Notes: generated from the sequence alone by a model not told the origin. DNA of 64,000 nt from Ancylobacter koreensis (GCF_023016525.1 NZ_JALKCG010000011.1:22997-86996), one strand, 5' to 3'. Shown: positions 54,039-62,792, counted from the stretch's first letter. Numbers and translations are program-made.

Positions 54039-54653
54039 ATGTCTCCCCCGGCAGCTTCCGACACCCTTCCCATCCCCTCAAAGGCCGCTCAGGCCGCCTA
54101 TATCAACGCCGTAGCGCCCCGCTGGTGGTTCTGGTCGGACGGCATCGTGGCCCGTCTTCCGGGCGTCGGCTCGGTGTGGGTGTTCCCGGCTGATGAACCG
54201 GCCTCCAGCATTCGGAAAGCGGGTGCCGGGTGGATCAAAGCCACCACTGGCCCGCTCGGGTGGGAGTTCGCAATGCCGACTGAGGACGACGGCTGCGCTA
54301 TCTGCATCCCCCACCAGCTCCGGCCGGCTCTTCATTATCCGTGGTGTGCTCTAGGCGTTCCTGCCCTTCTTATCGCCTTGGTTCCCTCCGTCTCGTGCCG
54401 CGCCCTGCTCGGTCATCGCTTCTGGCGCCTGCGTCGTCCGTGGCTTCGGCTGATGTGGCGTCTTCGGCCTCAGGCGATGGCGCGGATCGTTCACGCCCGC
54501 GAGGAGAAGGAGAGGGCCGATGCGGCTGAGTACCGCCGGATCAAAGCGGAGTGGGATGCTGCGGAAGCGGCTCGCGAGGCCAAGCGCGAAGCGGCCTTTG
54601 AGGCCGAGGTGGAGCGCCGCCTTGCCCTTCGCCTCGCGTCCGATGGAGCGTGA
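54039..54653 (+). CDS. Phage hypothetical membrane/coiled-coil protein
   Basis: A 204-aa protein: an N-terminal globular part with WWFWSDGIVARLPGVGSVWV, a membrane helix (WCALGVPALLIALVPSV), a basic Trp/Arg patch (RFWRLRRPWLRLMWRL) and a long charged Ala/Glu/Arg coiled coil to the end. No family recognised. A perfect dyad TTAAGG-GCT-CCTTAA lies just before the ATG. The next gene starts 3 bp after its stop. Confidence 0.66.
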   Translation: MSPPAASDTLPIPSKAAQAAYINAVAPRWWFWSDGIVARLPGVGSVWVFPADEPASSIRKAGAGWIKATTGPLGWEFAMPTEDDGCAICIPHQLRPALHYPWCALGVPALLIALVPSVSCRALLGHRFWRLRRPWLRLMWRLRPQAMARIVHAREEKERADAAEYRRIKAEWDAAEAAREAKREAAFEAEVERRLALRLASDGA

Positions 54654-54656
54654 CCC

Positions 54657-54839
54657 ATGACGGACTTCATGGACCGCCTCGGGGGCATCGGGGCGTGCAT
54701 CCTCGTCCTCGGCTACATAGCTAGCGCGCCGCTCGGGATGATCTACTGGGGCGCGAAAGGGTGGCTCTTGGGCGTCGTGTTGTCGATGATCCTGCCGTGG
54801 TTCGGGGGCGTGAGCGCTCTGCTCTCGGTACTCGCGTGA
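54657..54839 (+). CDS. Small phage membrane protein (60 aa)
   Basis: Two membrane helices (IGACILVLGYIASAPLGMIYW and WLLGVVLSMILPWFGG, in parts) in 60 residues. It is the type of small hydrophobic protein found in phage operons, e.g. YqaE-like or holin-like, but no specific family can be assigned. It lies 3 bp downstream of the previous gene. Confidence 0.6.
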   Translation: MTDFMDRLGGIGACILVLGYIASAPLGMIYWGAKGWLLGVVLSMILPWFGGVSALLSVLA

Positions 54840-54853
54840 AAGGGAGGGCGACG

Positions 54854-55270
54854 ATGAAATCCGACACCCTCTCGCTGCCTTACGTGACGCGAAGCGCCGG
54901 GGAGCGGCAACGCTTGCTGGACCGTAGGGACGAACTCGGTGCTGTCATCGCCAACGCCGGCTCGCGTGAGGAGGCCCTGAGGGCAGTGGAGGAACTGACC
55001 GCCGTAACGCGGCAGCTCTTCCGCATCAGCCGGCAGGACATCCATGCGGCCTTCGGGGCATGGGCAGAGGCGCTTGGGGGGCTCCTGCCGCTCGCTAACG
55101 GGGACCCGAGGGTGCGCAAGGGGCTGGACAGGGCCCTCGCCATGTTCGAGGCGGACACGCTGTCCGTGGCGCGTTTCATGCGGAGCCACCGGGTGCGGAC
55201 CACTCGGCAATTGGAGGCGCTGGGGCGGCCGGTGTGCGGAGAGCCGAAGTCAGTAAAATCAAGGCGTTAG
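54854..55270 (+). CDS. Phage hypothetical helical protein (138 aa)
   Basis: A soluble, helical protein preceded by AGGGAGGG at ideal distance. Visible are RSAGERQRLLDRRDELGAVI, REEALRAVEELTAVTRQLFR and a basic C-terminus ending SVKSRR. No family recognised. Its last codons contain AGTAAAATCAAGGCGTT, which nearly repeats a sequence beside the tRNA (50055). Confidence 0.62.
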   Translation: MKSDTLSLPYVTRSAGERQRLLDRRDELGAVIANAGSREEALRAVEELTAVTRQLFRISRQDIHAAFGAWAEALGGLLPLANGDPRVRKGLDRALAMFEADTLSVARFMRSHRVRTTRQLEALGRPVCGEPKSVKSRR

Positions 55271-55384
55271 GCTAACCCCTCACTATCGCGATTACGGATC
55301 ATTCGCCCGTCCTTCTGCCGAGCCCTTCGGCGGTCGTGGCGGGCGTCTTCCGTTTTGGCCCCAGCGTTCTCCTCGGAGCCCTCA

Positions 55385-55975
55385 ATGAACCGCCCCGCCG
55401 TTGAACCCCGCCTCCCCACCATCACCAGCCGCGCCTTGAGGGGCGCTGAAATCGCAATGAAGGCTCACACCATGTGCGCGCTCGAACTCCCCAGCACCGT
55501 TCCGGTGCCTGTCATCGACCTCCCGTTCCTCGCCCGCGAGATCAACGACGCCCACCGGCAGGTGCAGTTCCACGGCAAGTCTATGCTGATGGAGGCCAAG
55601 CGGGCCGGGGAGGCGCTGATCGAGGCGAAGAAGAAGGTGCCTCACGGCTCGTTCGCCGCGTGGGTCGCAGAGCAATGCGAGTGCTCCTATGAGCAGGGCC
55701 GGAAGTATCTGAGGGTCGCCAAGGTGTTCCGCTCCAAAATGGTCCCGCAGGACCAATTTGAAATGGGCATCAACGCATTCCTCGACGCGCACGCAACGCC
55801 CCGCCAGCCCGAAACCCCCACGCCCCGTTCCTTCACCCGAGAGGACGCTGAACGCGCTCTCAAATTCCACGCCCTCGCCACCCGTGGCGCCACGGAAGGG
55901 GAGCAGGCGGCAGCCTCCAGCAAGCTCGCCGGCTTCGCCAAGGCGTTCGGGATGACCCCGGAAGCGGTCTGTTAG
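55385..55975 (+). CDS. DUF3102-type phage protein, first copy
   Basis: A 196-aa protein with the DUF3102 core: LAREINDAHRQVQFHGKSML, EAKRAGEALIEAKKKVPHGS, FAAWVAEQCECSYEQGRKYL and RVAKVF, followed by a variable region and a C-terminal FTREDAERALKFHALATRGA motif. These proteins occur in phages and plasmids and resemble ParB/KorB-like DNA-binding modules; function is not established. The second copy begins immediately after its stop. Confidence 0.8.
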   Translation: MNRPAVEPRLPTITSRALRGAEIAMKAHTMCALELPSTVPVPVIDLPFLAREINDAHRQVQFHGKSMLMEAKRAGEALIEAKKKVPHGSFAAWVAEQCECSYEQGRKYLRVAKVFRSKMVPQDQFEMGINAFLDAHATPRQPETPTPRSFTREDAERALKFHALATRGATEGEQAAASSKLAGFAKAFGMTPEAVC

Positions 55976-56039
55976 CGGCCCCTTCCTCGCCCGTGAAATC
56001 TCCGATGCCCACCGCCAAGTCCTCTTCCACGGCAAGTCC

Positions 56040-56474
56040 ATGGTGGCCGAGGCCATCCGCGCGGGTGAGGCGCTGGAGCGCGCGAAGGTCGAGCTGAAGG
56101 CCGCTCGAAAGCTGGACCCGGCGCTGCCCACCTTCAAGGATTGGGTGCCTGCGCATTGTGGGTGCTCCTATCGCGTCGCCGCTGAGTACATGCAGGCAGC
56201 TCAAAAAGGTGCGGGCGCCCGCACCATCCTGTCCGGTGATATGTCGCTTCGTGAACTCCTCTACGGTGAGACGCAAGCCGACCAACGAGCCCGCAAGAAG
56301 GCCGAAGCCGCCACAACGTTCTCCCGAGAGGACGCCGAATACGCCCTGAAAATCCTCGCCTTGGCCGAGCGAGGGGCCACTGAGGGGGAACGCGGTGTTG
56401 CCACAGTAAGGGTGGGCGCCCCCTCTTCGCCAGTCTCGTTACCCGTTGCGGAAGTCCTTACACAAGGCGAGTAG
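56040..56474 (+). pseudogene. DUF3102-type phage protein, second copy lacking its 5' end
   Basis: Homologous to the first copy: FLAREISDAHRQVLFHGKSM is encoded at 55983-56042 in frame but without any start codon, right after the stop of copy 1, followed by EAIRAGEALERAKVELKAAR, FKDWVPAHCGCSYRVAAEYM and FSREDAEYALKILALAERGA. The first usable start is the internal ATG 56040. The arrangement suggests a tandem duplication or recombination that removed the first 40 or so codons. It may also be an ancestral two-domain gene split by a frameshift. Confidence 0.68.
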
Positions 56475-56809
56475 CTCTCTTAGACCCTTGCAAGACCAGA
56501 AGAGTGCAAAACCGACTTGGGCAAAACAGAACATCCCCTCTGAGTTCAGAGCGAACGAAAGGGCAGACACTAGAACGTCCAAAATACCTCAACTTACAGA
56601 TTGGGAGCTACGACCACGCGTATGCGTGTCCCGTCTGACGACGGGCGAGCATTCTGTGAGCTGAGAGGGGGCGCCCGCCGCCCTTCTCCACCACCCCCAA
56701 CGACTCTTTCAAGTCCCCCTCACGCCCTCGTTCAGACACCCTGAGCGGGGGCTTTTCTTTGTCCGGCCGGTCCCCCTCGCGACCGCCTAACGAGCCCCTG
56801 AACATCACC
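56475..56809. other. 335-bp gap without a credible gene
   Basis: The first 150 bp are AT-richer (many AAAAC, CAAAA tracts) than either side and have no ORF with a ribosome-binding site; it may be the remains of an inserted cargo. The last 100 bp are C-rich, with CCCTGAGCGGGGGCTTTTCTTT at 56738-56759 as a weak terminator-like element before the virion protein gene. No phage promoter repeat is seen. Confidence 0.5.
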
Positions 56810-59800
56810 ATGAGCAACGAACTCGCGGACGCCATCCGGGCGTCATCCGAACGCCTTGGCGTGTCCCCTAACGACCTCGCTACGGCCATGTCCTACGAGA
56901 CGGGCGGCACCTTCGACCCGTGGAAGAAAGGCCCCACCACGAAGTGGGGTGAGCATCGCGGCCTCATCCAGTGGGGCGAGCCGCAGCGCGCGAAGTACGG
57001 CGTGACGCAGGACATGACCGTAACGGCGCAGGTGGAGGCCGCTGAACGCTACCTGAAGGACGCCGGGGTGAAGCCCGGCATGGGCCTTCTCGACATCTAC
57101 AGCGCCATCAACGCGGGCGGTGTGGGCCGCTACGACCGCTCGGACGCCGCCGCTGGTGGCGCTCCGGGCACCGTGAAGGACAAGGTGGAGACGCAGATGG
57201 AGGCTCATAAGGCCAAGGCTGCGGCGCTCCTAGGAGGGCAGGACATCCTCCCCTCTGACCGCGCCCCCACGCGGCCCATCACGGTCCCCGAGCAGATGGC
57301 AGCGGAGGCCGCTCCGGGGCCGGGCATCGGTGAGACGGTCGCGGCAGCCGCGCAGGAGCACTCGCTCACCGGGTGGCTCCTCTCCAAGCCGTGGCTGATG
57401 CCCGATGATCCCGACTTCACGCTCACCGAAGACCGCCTCAAGGCGCTCACCAAGGGCATCCCTCAGGACCGTTGGGGGGCCTTCGAGAACGCCGCCTCGG
57501 CCGATCAAGCGAACGCCATCCGGGGCGAGCTGCTCGCTCAGATGGACCGGCAGCGGACCCTCTCCGAGGCCGGCATCACGGGCGCTCTGCTCTCCGTAGG
57601 CGCCTCGCTGGGGGACCCAATCGGCATCGGCGTTGGCATCGCCACGGCTGGCACCGGCAACGCCATCATGTGGGGAACGAAGCTCAACAAGCTCCAGCGT
57701 GCGCTCCGTGCAGGGGCGGCAGGCGCGGCCATCAACGCCGGCCTCGCGGGGGCTGAGGAGAGCCTGAAGCCGAACCCGGAGTGGGATGCGGTGCTCCTCG
57801 CGGGTGCCGGCGGGGCGTTCATGGGGGCGGCCTTCGGTTCGCTCTCAAAGATGCCGCACATGGCTGAGGAAGCGGCGGCCCTACGGCAGCTCTCGAAGGA
57901 CACCGTGGAGGAAGTGGAGGGGGCCTATGGGGCCGTTCCGCTGCGTCCGAGGGACAGTTCGGCGGGCGCTGCTTCATCCGGCACCGAACACAGCTCGCTC
58001 CGCACAGACGCGGCCGATTACGTCCAGCACGCCACCGAGCAGAACGCCCCGGAGGCAGCGTTGGGTAGCGTGCGCTTCGACGCCACAGGCCGGGCGAAGA
58101 TGTCGAAGAACCCGCTCACGCGCATGTTCGCCAACGTGCTCGGGGAGGATGCCGTGGGCAGCGCGAACAAGGCTGAGGCTACCCTCTATTCCGCCATGGA
58201 GGACCAAGCTCTTATCGCCCGCAAGATGGACGCCCGGCTCTCGCAGGAGCACGAGACGGCCTATCGGGCGTGGGTGAAGGAGAAGGGATACGGCCTCGGT
58301 GAGCGGGACCTTGCCCGGCAAACCTTCAATGAGGAAGTCGCCCACGCGGTCTCCTCGCTGGACCCTTCGGACAGCTTCGACCCGCACGTGATGAAGGCCG
58401 CAAAGGGCACTGAGCGGTTCTTCCATGACTACCATGTTATGGCGAGCGACCCCGGAGCAGCCATTGGCCTTGCCGGTCAGCTCCGTCCCGTGGCCGGCTT
58501 CGGTCCCGGCGCGCCTCCCGCGAAGGGCTACCTGCCGCGCATCTTCGACTATGCGAAGGTGACAGCCAGCTACGCCCGCCACGGGCTCCCTGCACTCACG
58601 CAGGCAACCGCCGTAGCGATGCGCCGGCTGAACCCGGACTTGGCCCCCGAGCTGCTCGACAAGGTAGCGCGCGGCTATGTCAGGAAGATGCGGGAACTGG
58701 CCTATGGTGCCAACATCCGAACCCACGGGGCGTTCTTCGGCAGCGACCTTGAGGGCGTTCGCGGGCTCCTGAGCGACCTTGACGGGCTCTCCCCGGATGA
58801 CGTGGAGAACGTCATGGCGCAGCTCACGCGGCCCACGGACAAGGCATCGGTGACGCGGGCCAAGCATCGCGTTCTCCTCGACGAGAATCTGCGCCTTGAG
58901 ATGTCGGACGGCTCGGTGACGAGCTTCGCGGAGCTGTTCCTTGAGAGGGACGTGCAGAAGCTCACGCGGACCTATAACCGGCAGATGTCGGGACGCATCG
59001 CGGCGGCGCGGATGCGGGTGGAGAACGTCGTGGAGGGGGAACGTCACCTCCTCATTGACGGCATCACACATGACGGGGAGTTCGACACCCTGATTGAGAA
59101 GGTCCGTGCCGTGGCGGCCGAAGTGGGGCAGGACCGCGCGGAGCTGGAGAGCGACGTGAACCTGCTCACCTATCTCTACAAGGGGACGGTGGGTATCCCG
59201 GTTCACGACCAGAACACCGGACTGGCGACGGCCGGGAGGCTGGCGCGGGACTACGGCCTTGCTCGTGTGCTCGGTCAGGTCGGCTTTGCGCAGATTGCGG
59301 AGCTGGGGAACATCTTCGCCTCCTCGGGGGTGAAGGCGGCTTTGGCCTCCATACCGGGCTTCCGGGTCATCGCCCGCGATGCCGCGACGGGCAAACTCGG
59401 TTCCGCCATCGGTCAGGAAATTGAGGCCATTTGGGGCTTTGGAGCCGAGCGGCTGCGCAATGCCGGCAACTGGCGCCAGAGCGGAGACCCGGAATGGGGC
59501 ACGCAGGCCGTCACGGCGCCGTGGGTGGGGAAGGTGGAGCGTGGCCTCGGCATCGCCAAGCATGTGACGCTTGAGGTGTCCGGGCTGAACGCCATCAACA
59601 CCGGCCTGCACCGTTGGTCCACGAACTCCATCCTGCATTGGTTCTCCCGCGCGGCATCGGGGGAGGCCACCATTCCGGTGCAGCGGCTCCGCTCGCTTGG
59701 CCTGACGGGGGACATGGCGGAACGGGTCATGGGCCAGATGCGGACGCACCGCACGCTGGTGGAGGGCTCCTCCTTCAAGCTGGAGCGGATCAACCTCGAC

Positions 59801-60460
59801 AAGTGGGATGACCTTGAAGCGGCTGCACACTTCGAGCGGGCCGTGGACAGGCGCGCGCGGCGCATGGTGCAGGAGAATTCCATCGGCATGCTGGCGCCGT
59901 GGATGTCTCACCCGGTGGCGCAGGTGGTGCTTCAGTTCCGCACCTTCGTCATCGGTGCGCACTCCAAGCAGCTCCTCCACAACGTCCACATGTGGGACCG
60001 GGAGAGCGTGGCGGTGTTCCTCGCGACCACCTTCGCGGGCGCCATGGGGCACGTAGCGCAGACCGTGGCGAACGCTCCGACACTCTCCGAGCGGCAGCTT
60101 GAGGAGCGCCTGTCCGCCAAGGGCATCGCCTTGGGTGCCTTCCAGCGTACCGGCATGTCCGCCCTCGTGCCCATGCTGGTGGACACGGCGGCGCGCATCA
60201 CGGGGCGGGACCCGGTGTTCTCCAGCCGCTCCACGGGGCTCTCCGCGAGCATCTTCGGGAACCCGACCATGGGCCTCGTGGATGAGCTGCCGAACGCGGT
60301 GAGCGCCATCGTCGCGCCCTTCGCTCAGGGGCGGCAGATGTCCCGGCAGGAGATGCGCGACGTGCTGCGCCCGCTCATCTGGCAGAACACGCTCCCGGTG
60401 ACGGCGCTCTTCGGGGCGATGTCGCAAGGCCGGCCGGAGTTTGTGCCGAAGGCAAGGTAA
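56810..60460 (+). CDS. Internal virion protein of T7 gp16 type with N-terminal transglycosylase-like domain
   Basis: At 1216 aa this is by far the largest phage gene. The N-terminus (about 5-140) looks like a lytic transglycosylase: ELADAIRASSERLGVSPNDL, AMSYETGG with a possible catalytic Glu, then WKKGPTTKWGEHRGLIQWGE. Long helical regions with hydrophobic stretches (about 260-350) follow. The size, the order and the C-terminal half (TTFAGAMGHVAQTVANAP, SASIFGNPTMGLVDELPNAV) match the large internal/ejection protein of T7-like podoviruses. It would be ejected to span the envelope during DNA entry. Intact but orphaned: no other structural genes are near. Confidence 0.82.
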   Translation: MSNELADAIRASSERLGVSPNDLATAMSYETGGTFDPWKKGPTTKWGEHRGLIQWGEPQRAKYGVTQDMTVTAQVEAAERYLKDAGVKPGMGLLDIYSAINAGGVGRYDRSDAAAGGAPGTVKDKVETQMEAHKAKAAALLGGQDILPSDRAPTRPITVPEQMAAEAAPGPGIGETVAAAAQEHSLTGWLLSKPWLMPDDPDFTLTEDRLKALTKGIPQDRWGAFENAASADQANAIRGELLAQMDRQRTLSEAGITGALLSVGASLGDPIGIGVGIATAGTGNAIMWGTKLNKLQRALRAGAAGAAINAGLAGAEESLKPNPEWDAVLLAGAGGAFMGAAFGSLSKMPHMAEEAAALRQLSKDTVEEVEGAYGAVPLRPRDSSAGAASSGTEHSSLRTDAADYVQHATEQNAPEAALGSVRFDATGRAKMSKNPLTRMFANVLGEDAVGSANKAEATLYSAMEDQALIARKMDARLSQEHETAYRAWVKEKGYGLGERDLARQTFNEEVAHAVSSLDPSDSFDPHVMKAAKGTERFFHDYHVMASDPGAAIGLAGQLRPVAGFGPGAPPAKGYLPRIFDYAKVTASYARHGLPALTQATAVAMRRLNPDLAPELLDKVARGYVRKMRELAYGANIRTHGAFFGSDLEGVRGLLSDLDGLSPDDVENVMAQLTRPTDKASVTRAKHRVLLDENLRLEMSDGSVTSFAELFLERDVQKLTRTYNRQMSGRIAAARMRVENVVEGERHLLIDGITHDGEFDTLIEKVRAVAAEVGQDRAELESDVNLLTYLYKGTVGIPVHDQNTGLATAGRLARDYGLARVLGQVGFAQIAELGNIFASSGVKAALASIPGFRVIARDAATGKLGSAIGQEIEAIWGFGAERLRNAGNWRQSGDPEWGTQAVTAPWVGKVERGLGIAKHVTLEVSGLNAINTGLHRWSTNSILHWFSRAASGEATIPVQRLRSLGLTGDMAERVMGQMRTHRTLVEGSSFKLERINLDKWDDLEAAAHFERAVDRRARRMVQENSIGMLAPWMSHPVAQVVLQFRTFVIGAHSKQLLHNVHMWDRESVAVFLATTFAGAMGHVAQTVANAPTLSERQLEERLSAKGIALGAFQRTGMSALVPMLVDTAARITGRDPVFSSRSTGLSASIFGNPTMGLVDELPNAVSAIVAPFAQGRQMSRQEMRDVLRPLIWQNTLPVTALFGAMSQGRPEFVPKAR

Positions 60461-60478
60461 GGGTGAGGTGCACGAGAC

Positions 60479-60510
60479 CCCAAGGCGGTGTTAAGGCGCT
60501 GCCTTGGGGC
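60479..60510 (+). terminator. Hairpin after the internal virion protein gene
   Basis: CCCCAAGGC (60479-60487) pairs perfectly with GCCTTGGGG (60502-60510), 18 bp past the stop, with a 14-nt loop and no T-run. Probably a phage terminator or RNA-processing hairpin. Confidence 0.5.
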
Positions 60511-60546
60511 ATCATCCGAATGACTACGAGATGCGGGCCGGTGCCC

Positions 60547-61608
60547 CTAGCTGTGGTGATGCTGGTGATGGATGTCAGGGTAGTGTGGGTGGGTGTGATG
60601 CAGAGTTGCATGCCGGTGTCGGTGTGAATGCGGCTCAGTCACGTAACCGTCGTGGTCGTGCTGATGATGGTCGTCGTGGACGTGAGTGTGCTCATGCTCC
60701 ATCGCGTGGTGGACATGTTCGTGCTCGTGACGCTCAGTGAGATGGAACCAGAGGCCAACGCTCATAAGCAGTCCAGCCGTAACCAGTTGGCCCGTCACCT
60801 GTTCGGCCAGCAGCGCGACGGAGATGAGTGCCCCAATGAAGGGGGCCAGCGAAAAATAAGCACCCGTTCGGGCTGCGCCGAGATGGCGTAGCGCCAGCAT
60901 GAAAAGCACCAGACTCACGCCGACACTGAGGAAGCCCACCAACGTCGCCGCGCCTGTCACAAAGAGCGGGGGCATCGATGCACCAAGCAGCAGAGCGATG
61001 GCAATGTTCGCACCACCCGCTGCCAGCCCCTTGATGGTCGCTATGACAACCGGGTCTGCCGAGGACAGCTTGCGCGACAGATTATTGTCGATGCCCCATG
61101 CGAGACACGCGGCAGCGATGAGCGCGGCGCCAGTGTCGAGATGTGCGCCTTCCCCGCTCCATGTCAGGATAACGGCGCCTGCGACGATGGCGAGTGCTCC
61201 AAGTATCAGCCGCCTATCGACGTTCTCGCGAAACACAACCCATGCAATCAACATCGTGGCCAAGCCCTCCAAATTCAGCAGGAGTGAACCAGAGGCGGCC
61301 GATGTGCGCTGGAGGCCCAACATCAAAAGAAGCGGTGCGACAAGCCCGCCGCACAAGACAACGGCCGTCAACAGCGGCAGGTCATGGCGGCGGATAGGGG
61401 CCTCTGTGACCGGAATGCCCAAGGCAGCCCTGCCGCCCTGTACCAAAGCCAAGCCGACGCCTGCGCCAAGGTAGAGCAAACCAGCGAGTAGCTGGGGCGC
61501 GACCGAGCCCACGAGCATCTTGGCGAAGGGCGCTGAGGCTCCGAAAAGGAGAGCCGATAGCAGCGCCAGCGGTACCCCGGGCCAAAGGTGAGAATATGTG
61601 CGTGCCAT
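60547..61608 (-). CDS. EamA/DMT family transporter with His-rich C-terminal tail
   Basis: A 353-aa protein with ten predicted helices in two EamA repeats (PLALLSALLFGASAPFAKML; LIAAACLAWGIDNNLSRKLS). After the last helix comes a tail of about 65 residues with roughly 27 His, alternating HEHEH, HDDHHQHDHD and HRHRH. Such tails bind divalent metals (Ni, Co, Zn), suggesting metal-linked export or sensing. It is a non-phage cargo gene on the opposite strand. Substrate unknown. Confidence 0.86.
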   Translation of the reverse strand: MARTYSHLWPGVPLALLSALLFGASAPFAKMLVGSVAPQLLAGLLYLGAGVGLALVQGGRAALGIPVTEAPIRRHDLPLLTAVVLCGGLVAPLLLMLGLQRTSAASGSLLLNLEGLATMLIAWVVFRENVDRRLILGALAIVAGAVILTWSGEGAHLDTGAALIAAACLAWGIDNNLSRKLSSADPVVIATIKGLAAGGANIAIALLLGASMPPLFVTGAATLVGFLSVGVSLVLFMLALRHLGAARTGAYFSLAPFIGALISVALLAEQVTGQLVTAGLLMSVGLWFHLTERHEHEHVHHAMEHEHTHVHDDHHQHDHDGYVTEPHSHRHRHATLHHTHPHYPDIHHQHHHS

Positions 61609-61917
61609 TTCCGAAGGCTAGCATGCTTGGGGGTGTGTATCTCTGATCGCAGGCAAGGAATGGAAAGGCACAGGATATTTTACCGGAAAATTCTGAGCGC
61701 CTATCTGAATGAGAAGAAACGCGCGATACCCCCCTCGGGGGCCTCCAGTCCCGCATTCCGACCCCTTCAAGGGCGCCCCTACGAGCCCCGTACGCTGCCG
61801 CTCTGTCCCGCCCCTCCACACCCTGCCGGGCACCGTTCCCGGCTGCTGGTGAGTCACTCTGACTCGCCCTGAGCGTCTTCTCCCGGTGCACCTCGCGGCC
61901 CTATCCTCGGGGGTGCC
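61609..61917. other. 309-bp divergent intergenic region
   Basis: No credible gene. It separates the transporter (leftward) from the DUF2293-like gene (rightward). Visible elements are an AT-rich near-palindrome ATTTTACCGGAAAAT around 61675-61690 that could be an operator for the transporter, and a GAGTC-ACTCT-GACTC dyad at 61851-61865 about 55 bp before the phage gene. Confidence 0.45.
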
Positions 61918-62505
61918 ATGACATCAGACGACACGACCACCGCAGCCGCCGTGCAGGAGCCGGCAAGCCCGCCGCATCCGAGGCGGGGGAAGTCGCAATG
62001 GTTCTTCCGTATCGACCCGAGCCCCGAGGAGCGCGCACGCTTCCTCGATCAACTCGGCATCTATCTCACGGCCATGTACCCCGGCTGCCCCCCTCAATGG
62101 CGCCTTGAGCTGATCAAAAGGGCGCGCAAGGGCGGCCATTACGGGCGCTTGGGGGAGATAGCGGGGGTACTGGCCACCAGCTCCATCCGGCACCGTGCAA
62201 CCGACTACGAGCGCCTGCTACGGGTGAACGGCGGGCGTGAGGGGCTGACACGGGAGGAGGCGCGGCAGGTCGTCAATGCCGAGGTGGCGGACAGCGTAGC
62301 CGAATGGCGGCATGGCTCACCCGAAGAGGATGAGGGCTTTGTCGCGGTGCGGAAGCAGTTCCGCAAGGCGTGGCGTAAGGGCCGCAAAAAGCCCCGGCCG
62401 GTACTGACCGCGAATGAGAACGCGGCCCTTGCCGAGTATCTGAAGGGGTGGCTGGAGAGGCGGGAGCAGGAGCGCACCGAGCGCCCCCGCGAGGCGGCAG
62501 ACTAG
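61918..62505 (+). CDS. DUF2293-like phage protein
   Basis: A 195-aa basic helical protein. The middle reads YPGCPPQWRLELIKRARKGG, then IRHRATDYERLLRVNGGREG and LTREEARQVVNAEVADSVAE with WRHG; the H-x-x-TDYE...ARxxV...V...W pattern is that of DUF2293, a domain of unknown function in bacteria and fungi. The C-terminus is Lys/Arg-rich, so nucleic-acid binding is possible. Its stop lies in CTAG shared with the convergent gene. Confidence 0.6.
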   Translation: MTSDDTTTAAAVQEPASPPHPRRGKSQWFFRIDPSPEERARFLDQLGIYLTAMYPGCPPQWRLELIKRARKGGHYGRLGEIAGVLATSSIRHRATDYERLLRVNGGREGLTREEARQVVNAEVADSVAEWRHGSPEEDEGFVAVRKQFRKAWRKGRKKPRPVLTANENAALAEYLKGWLERREQERTERPREAAD

Positions 62506-62792
62506 CCGATCTGCTCGATGATGATGGCGCGGATTTGCTCGCGCGTGAGGCCGCAGGGCTCGGGCTTCCAATCCTGACTGGAGCGGACGATGGAAGGCGC
62601 GGGCGGGGTGAGCTTGTGGTTACGCATATACCCTCTTGGCCGCTTCGACCCGTGGTCGGCGGCTGACGCTGGTGCGTCGATGTGAGTGTGAGAGAAGCCC
62701 AGCATCATGGGATGGGGCTTAGGCCGCAGTTGCGACGGCGGAATGACTACCGCGTCAATGCGTTGCGATTGAGGCGGCGCCGTGCGGTTCAT
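62502..62792 (-). CDS. Small hypothetical protein (96 aa), convergent
   Basis: Reads MNRTAPPQSQRIDAVVIPPS ... then KLTPPAPSIVRSSQDWKPEP and CGLTREQIRAIIIEQIG. The C-terminal 40 residues look like a real, compact helical domain (W-x-PE-CGLT-x-x-x-IR-x-x-x-x-EQIG), and a shorter protein from an internal ATG near 62624 is also possible. The stop codons of this and the convergent gene share the palindrome CTAG. Confidence 0.48.
   Translation of the reverse strand: MNRTAPPQSQRIDAVVIPPSQLRPKPHPMMLGFSHTHIDAPASAADHGSKRPRGYMRNHKLTPPAPSIVRSSQDWKPEPCGLTREQIRAIIIEQIG

Noticed and set aside
55272..55288. TAACCCCTCACTATC resembling T3/T7 promoter middle part
   Set aside because: The initiation part (GGGAG) does not follow, there is an extra C, and it has no similarity to repeats A and B.
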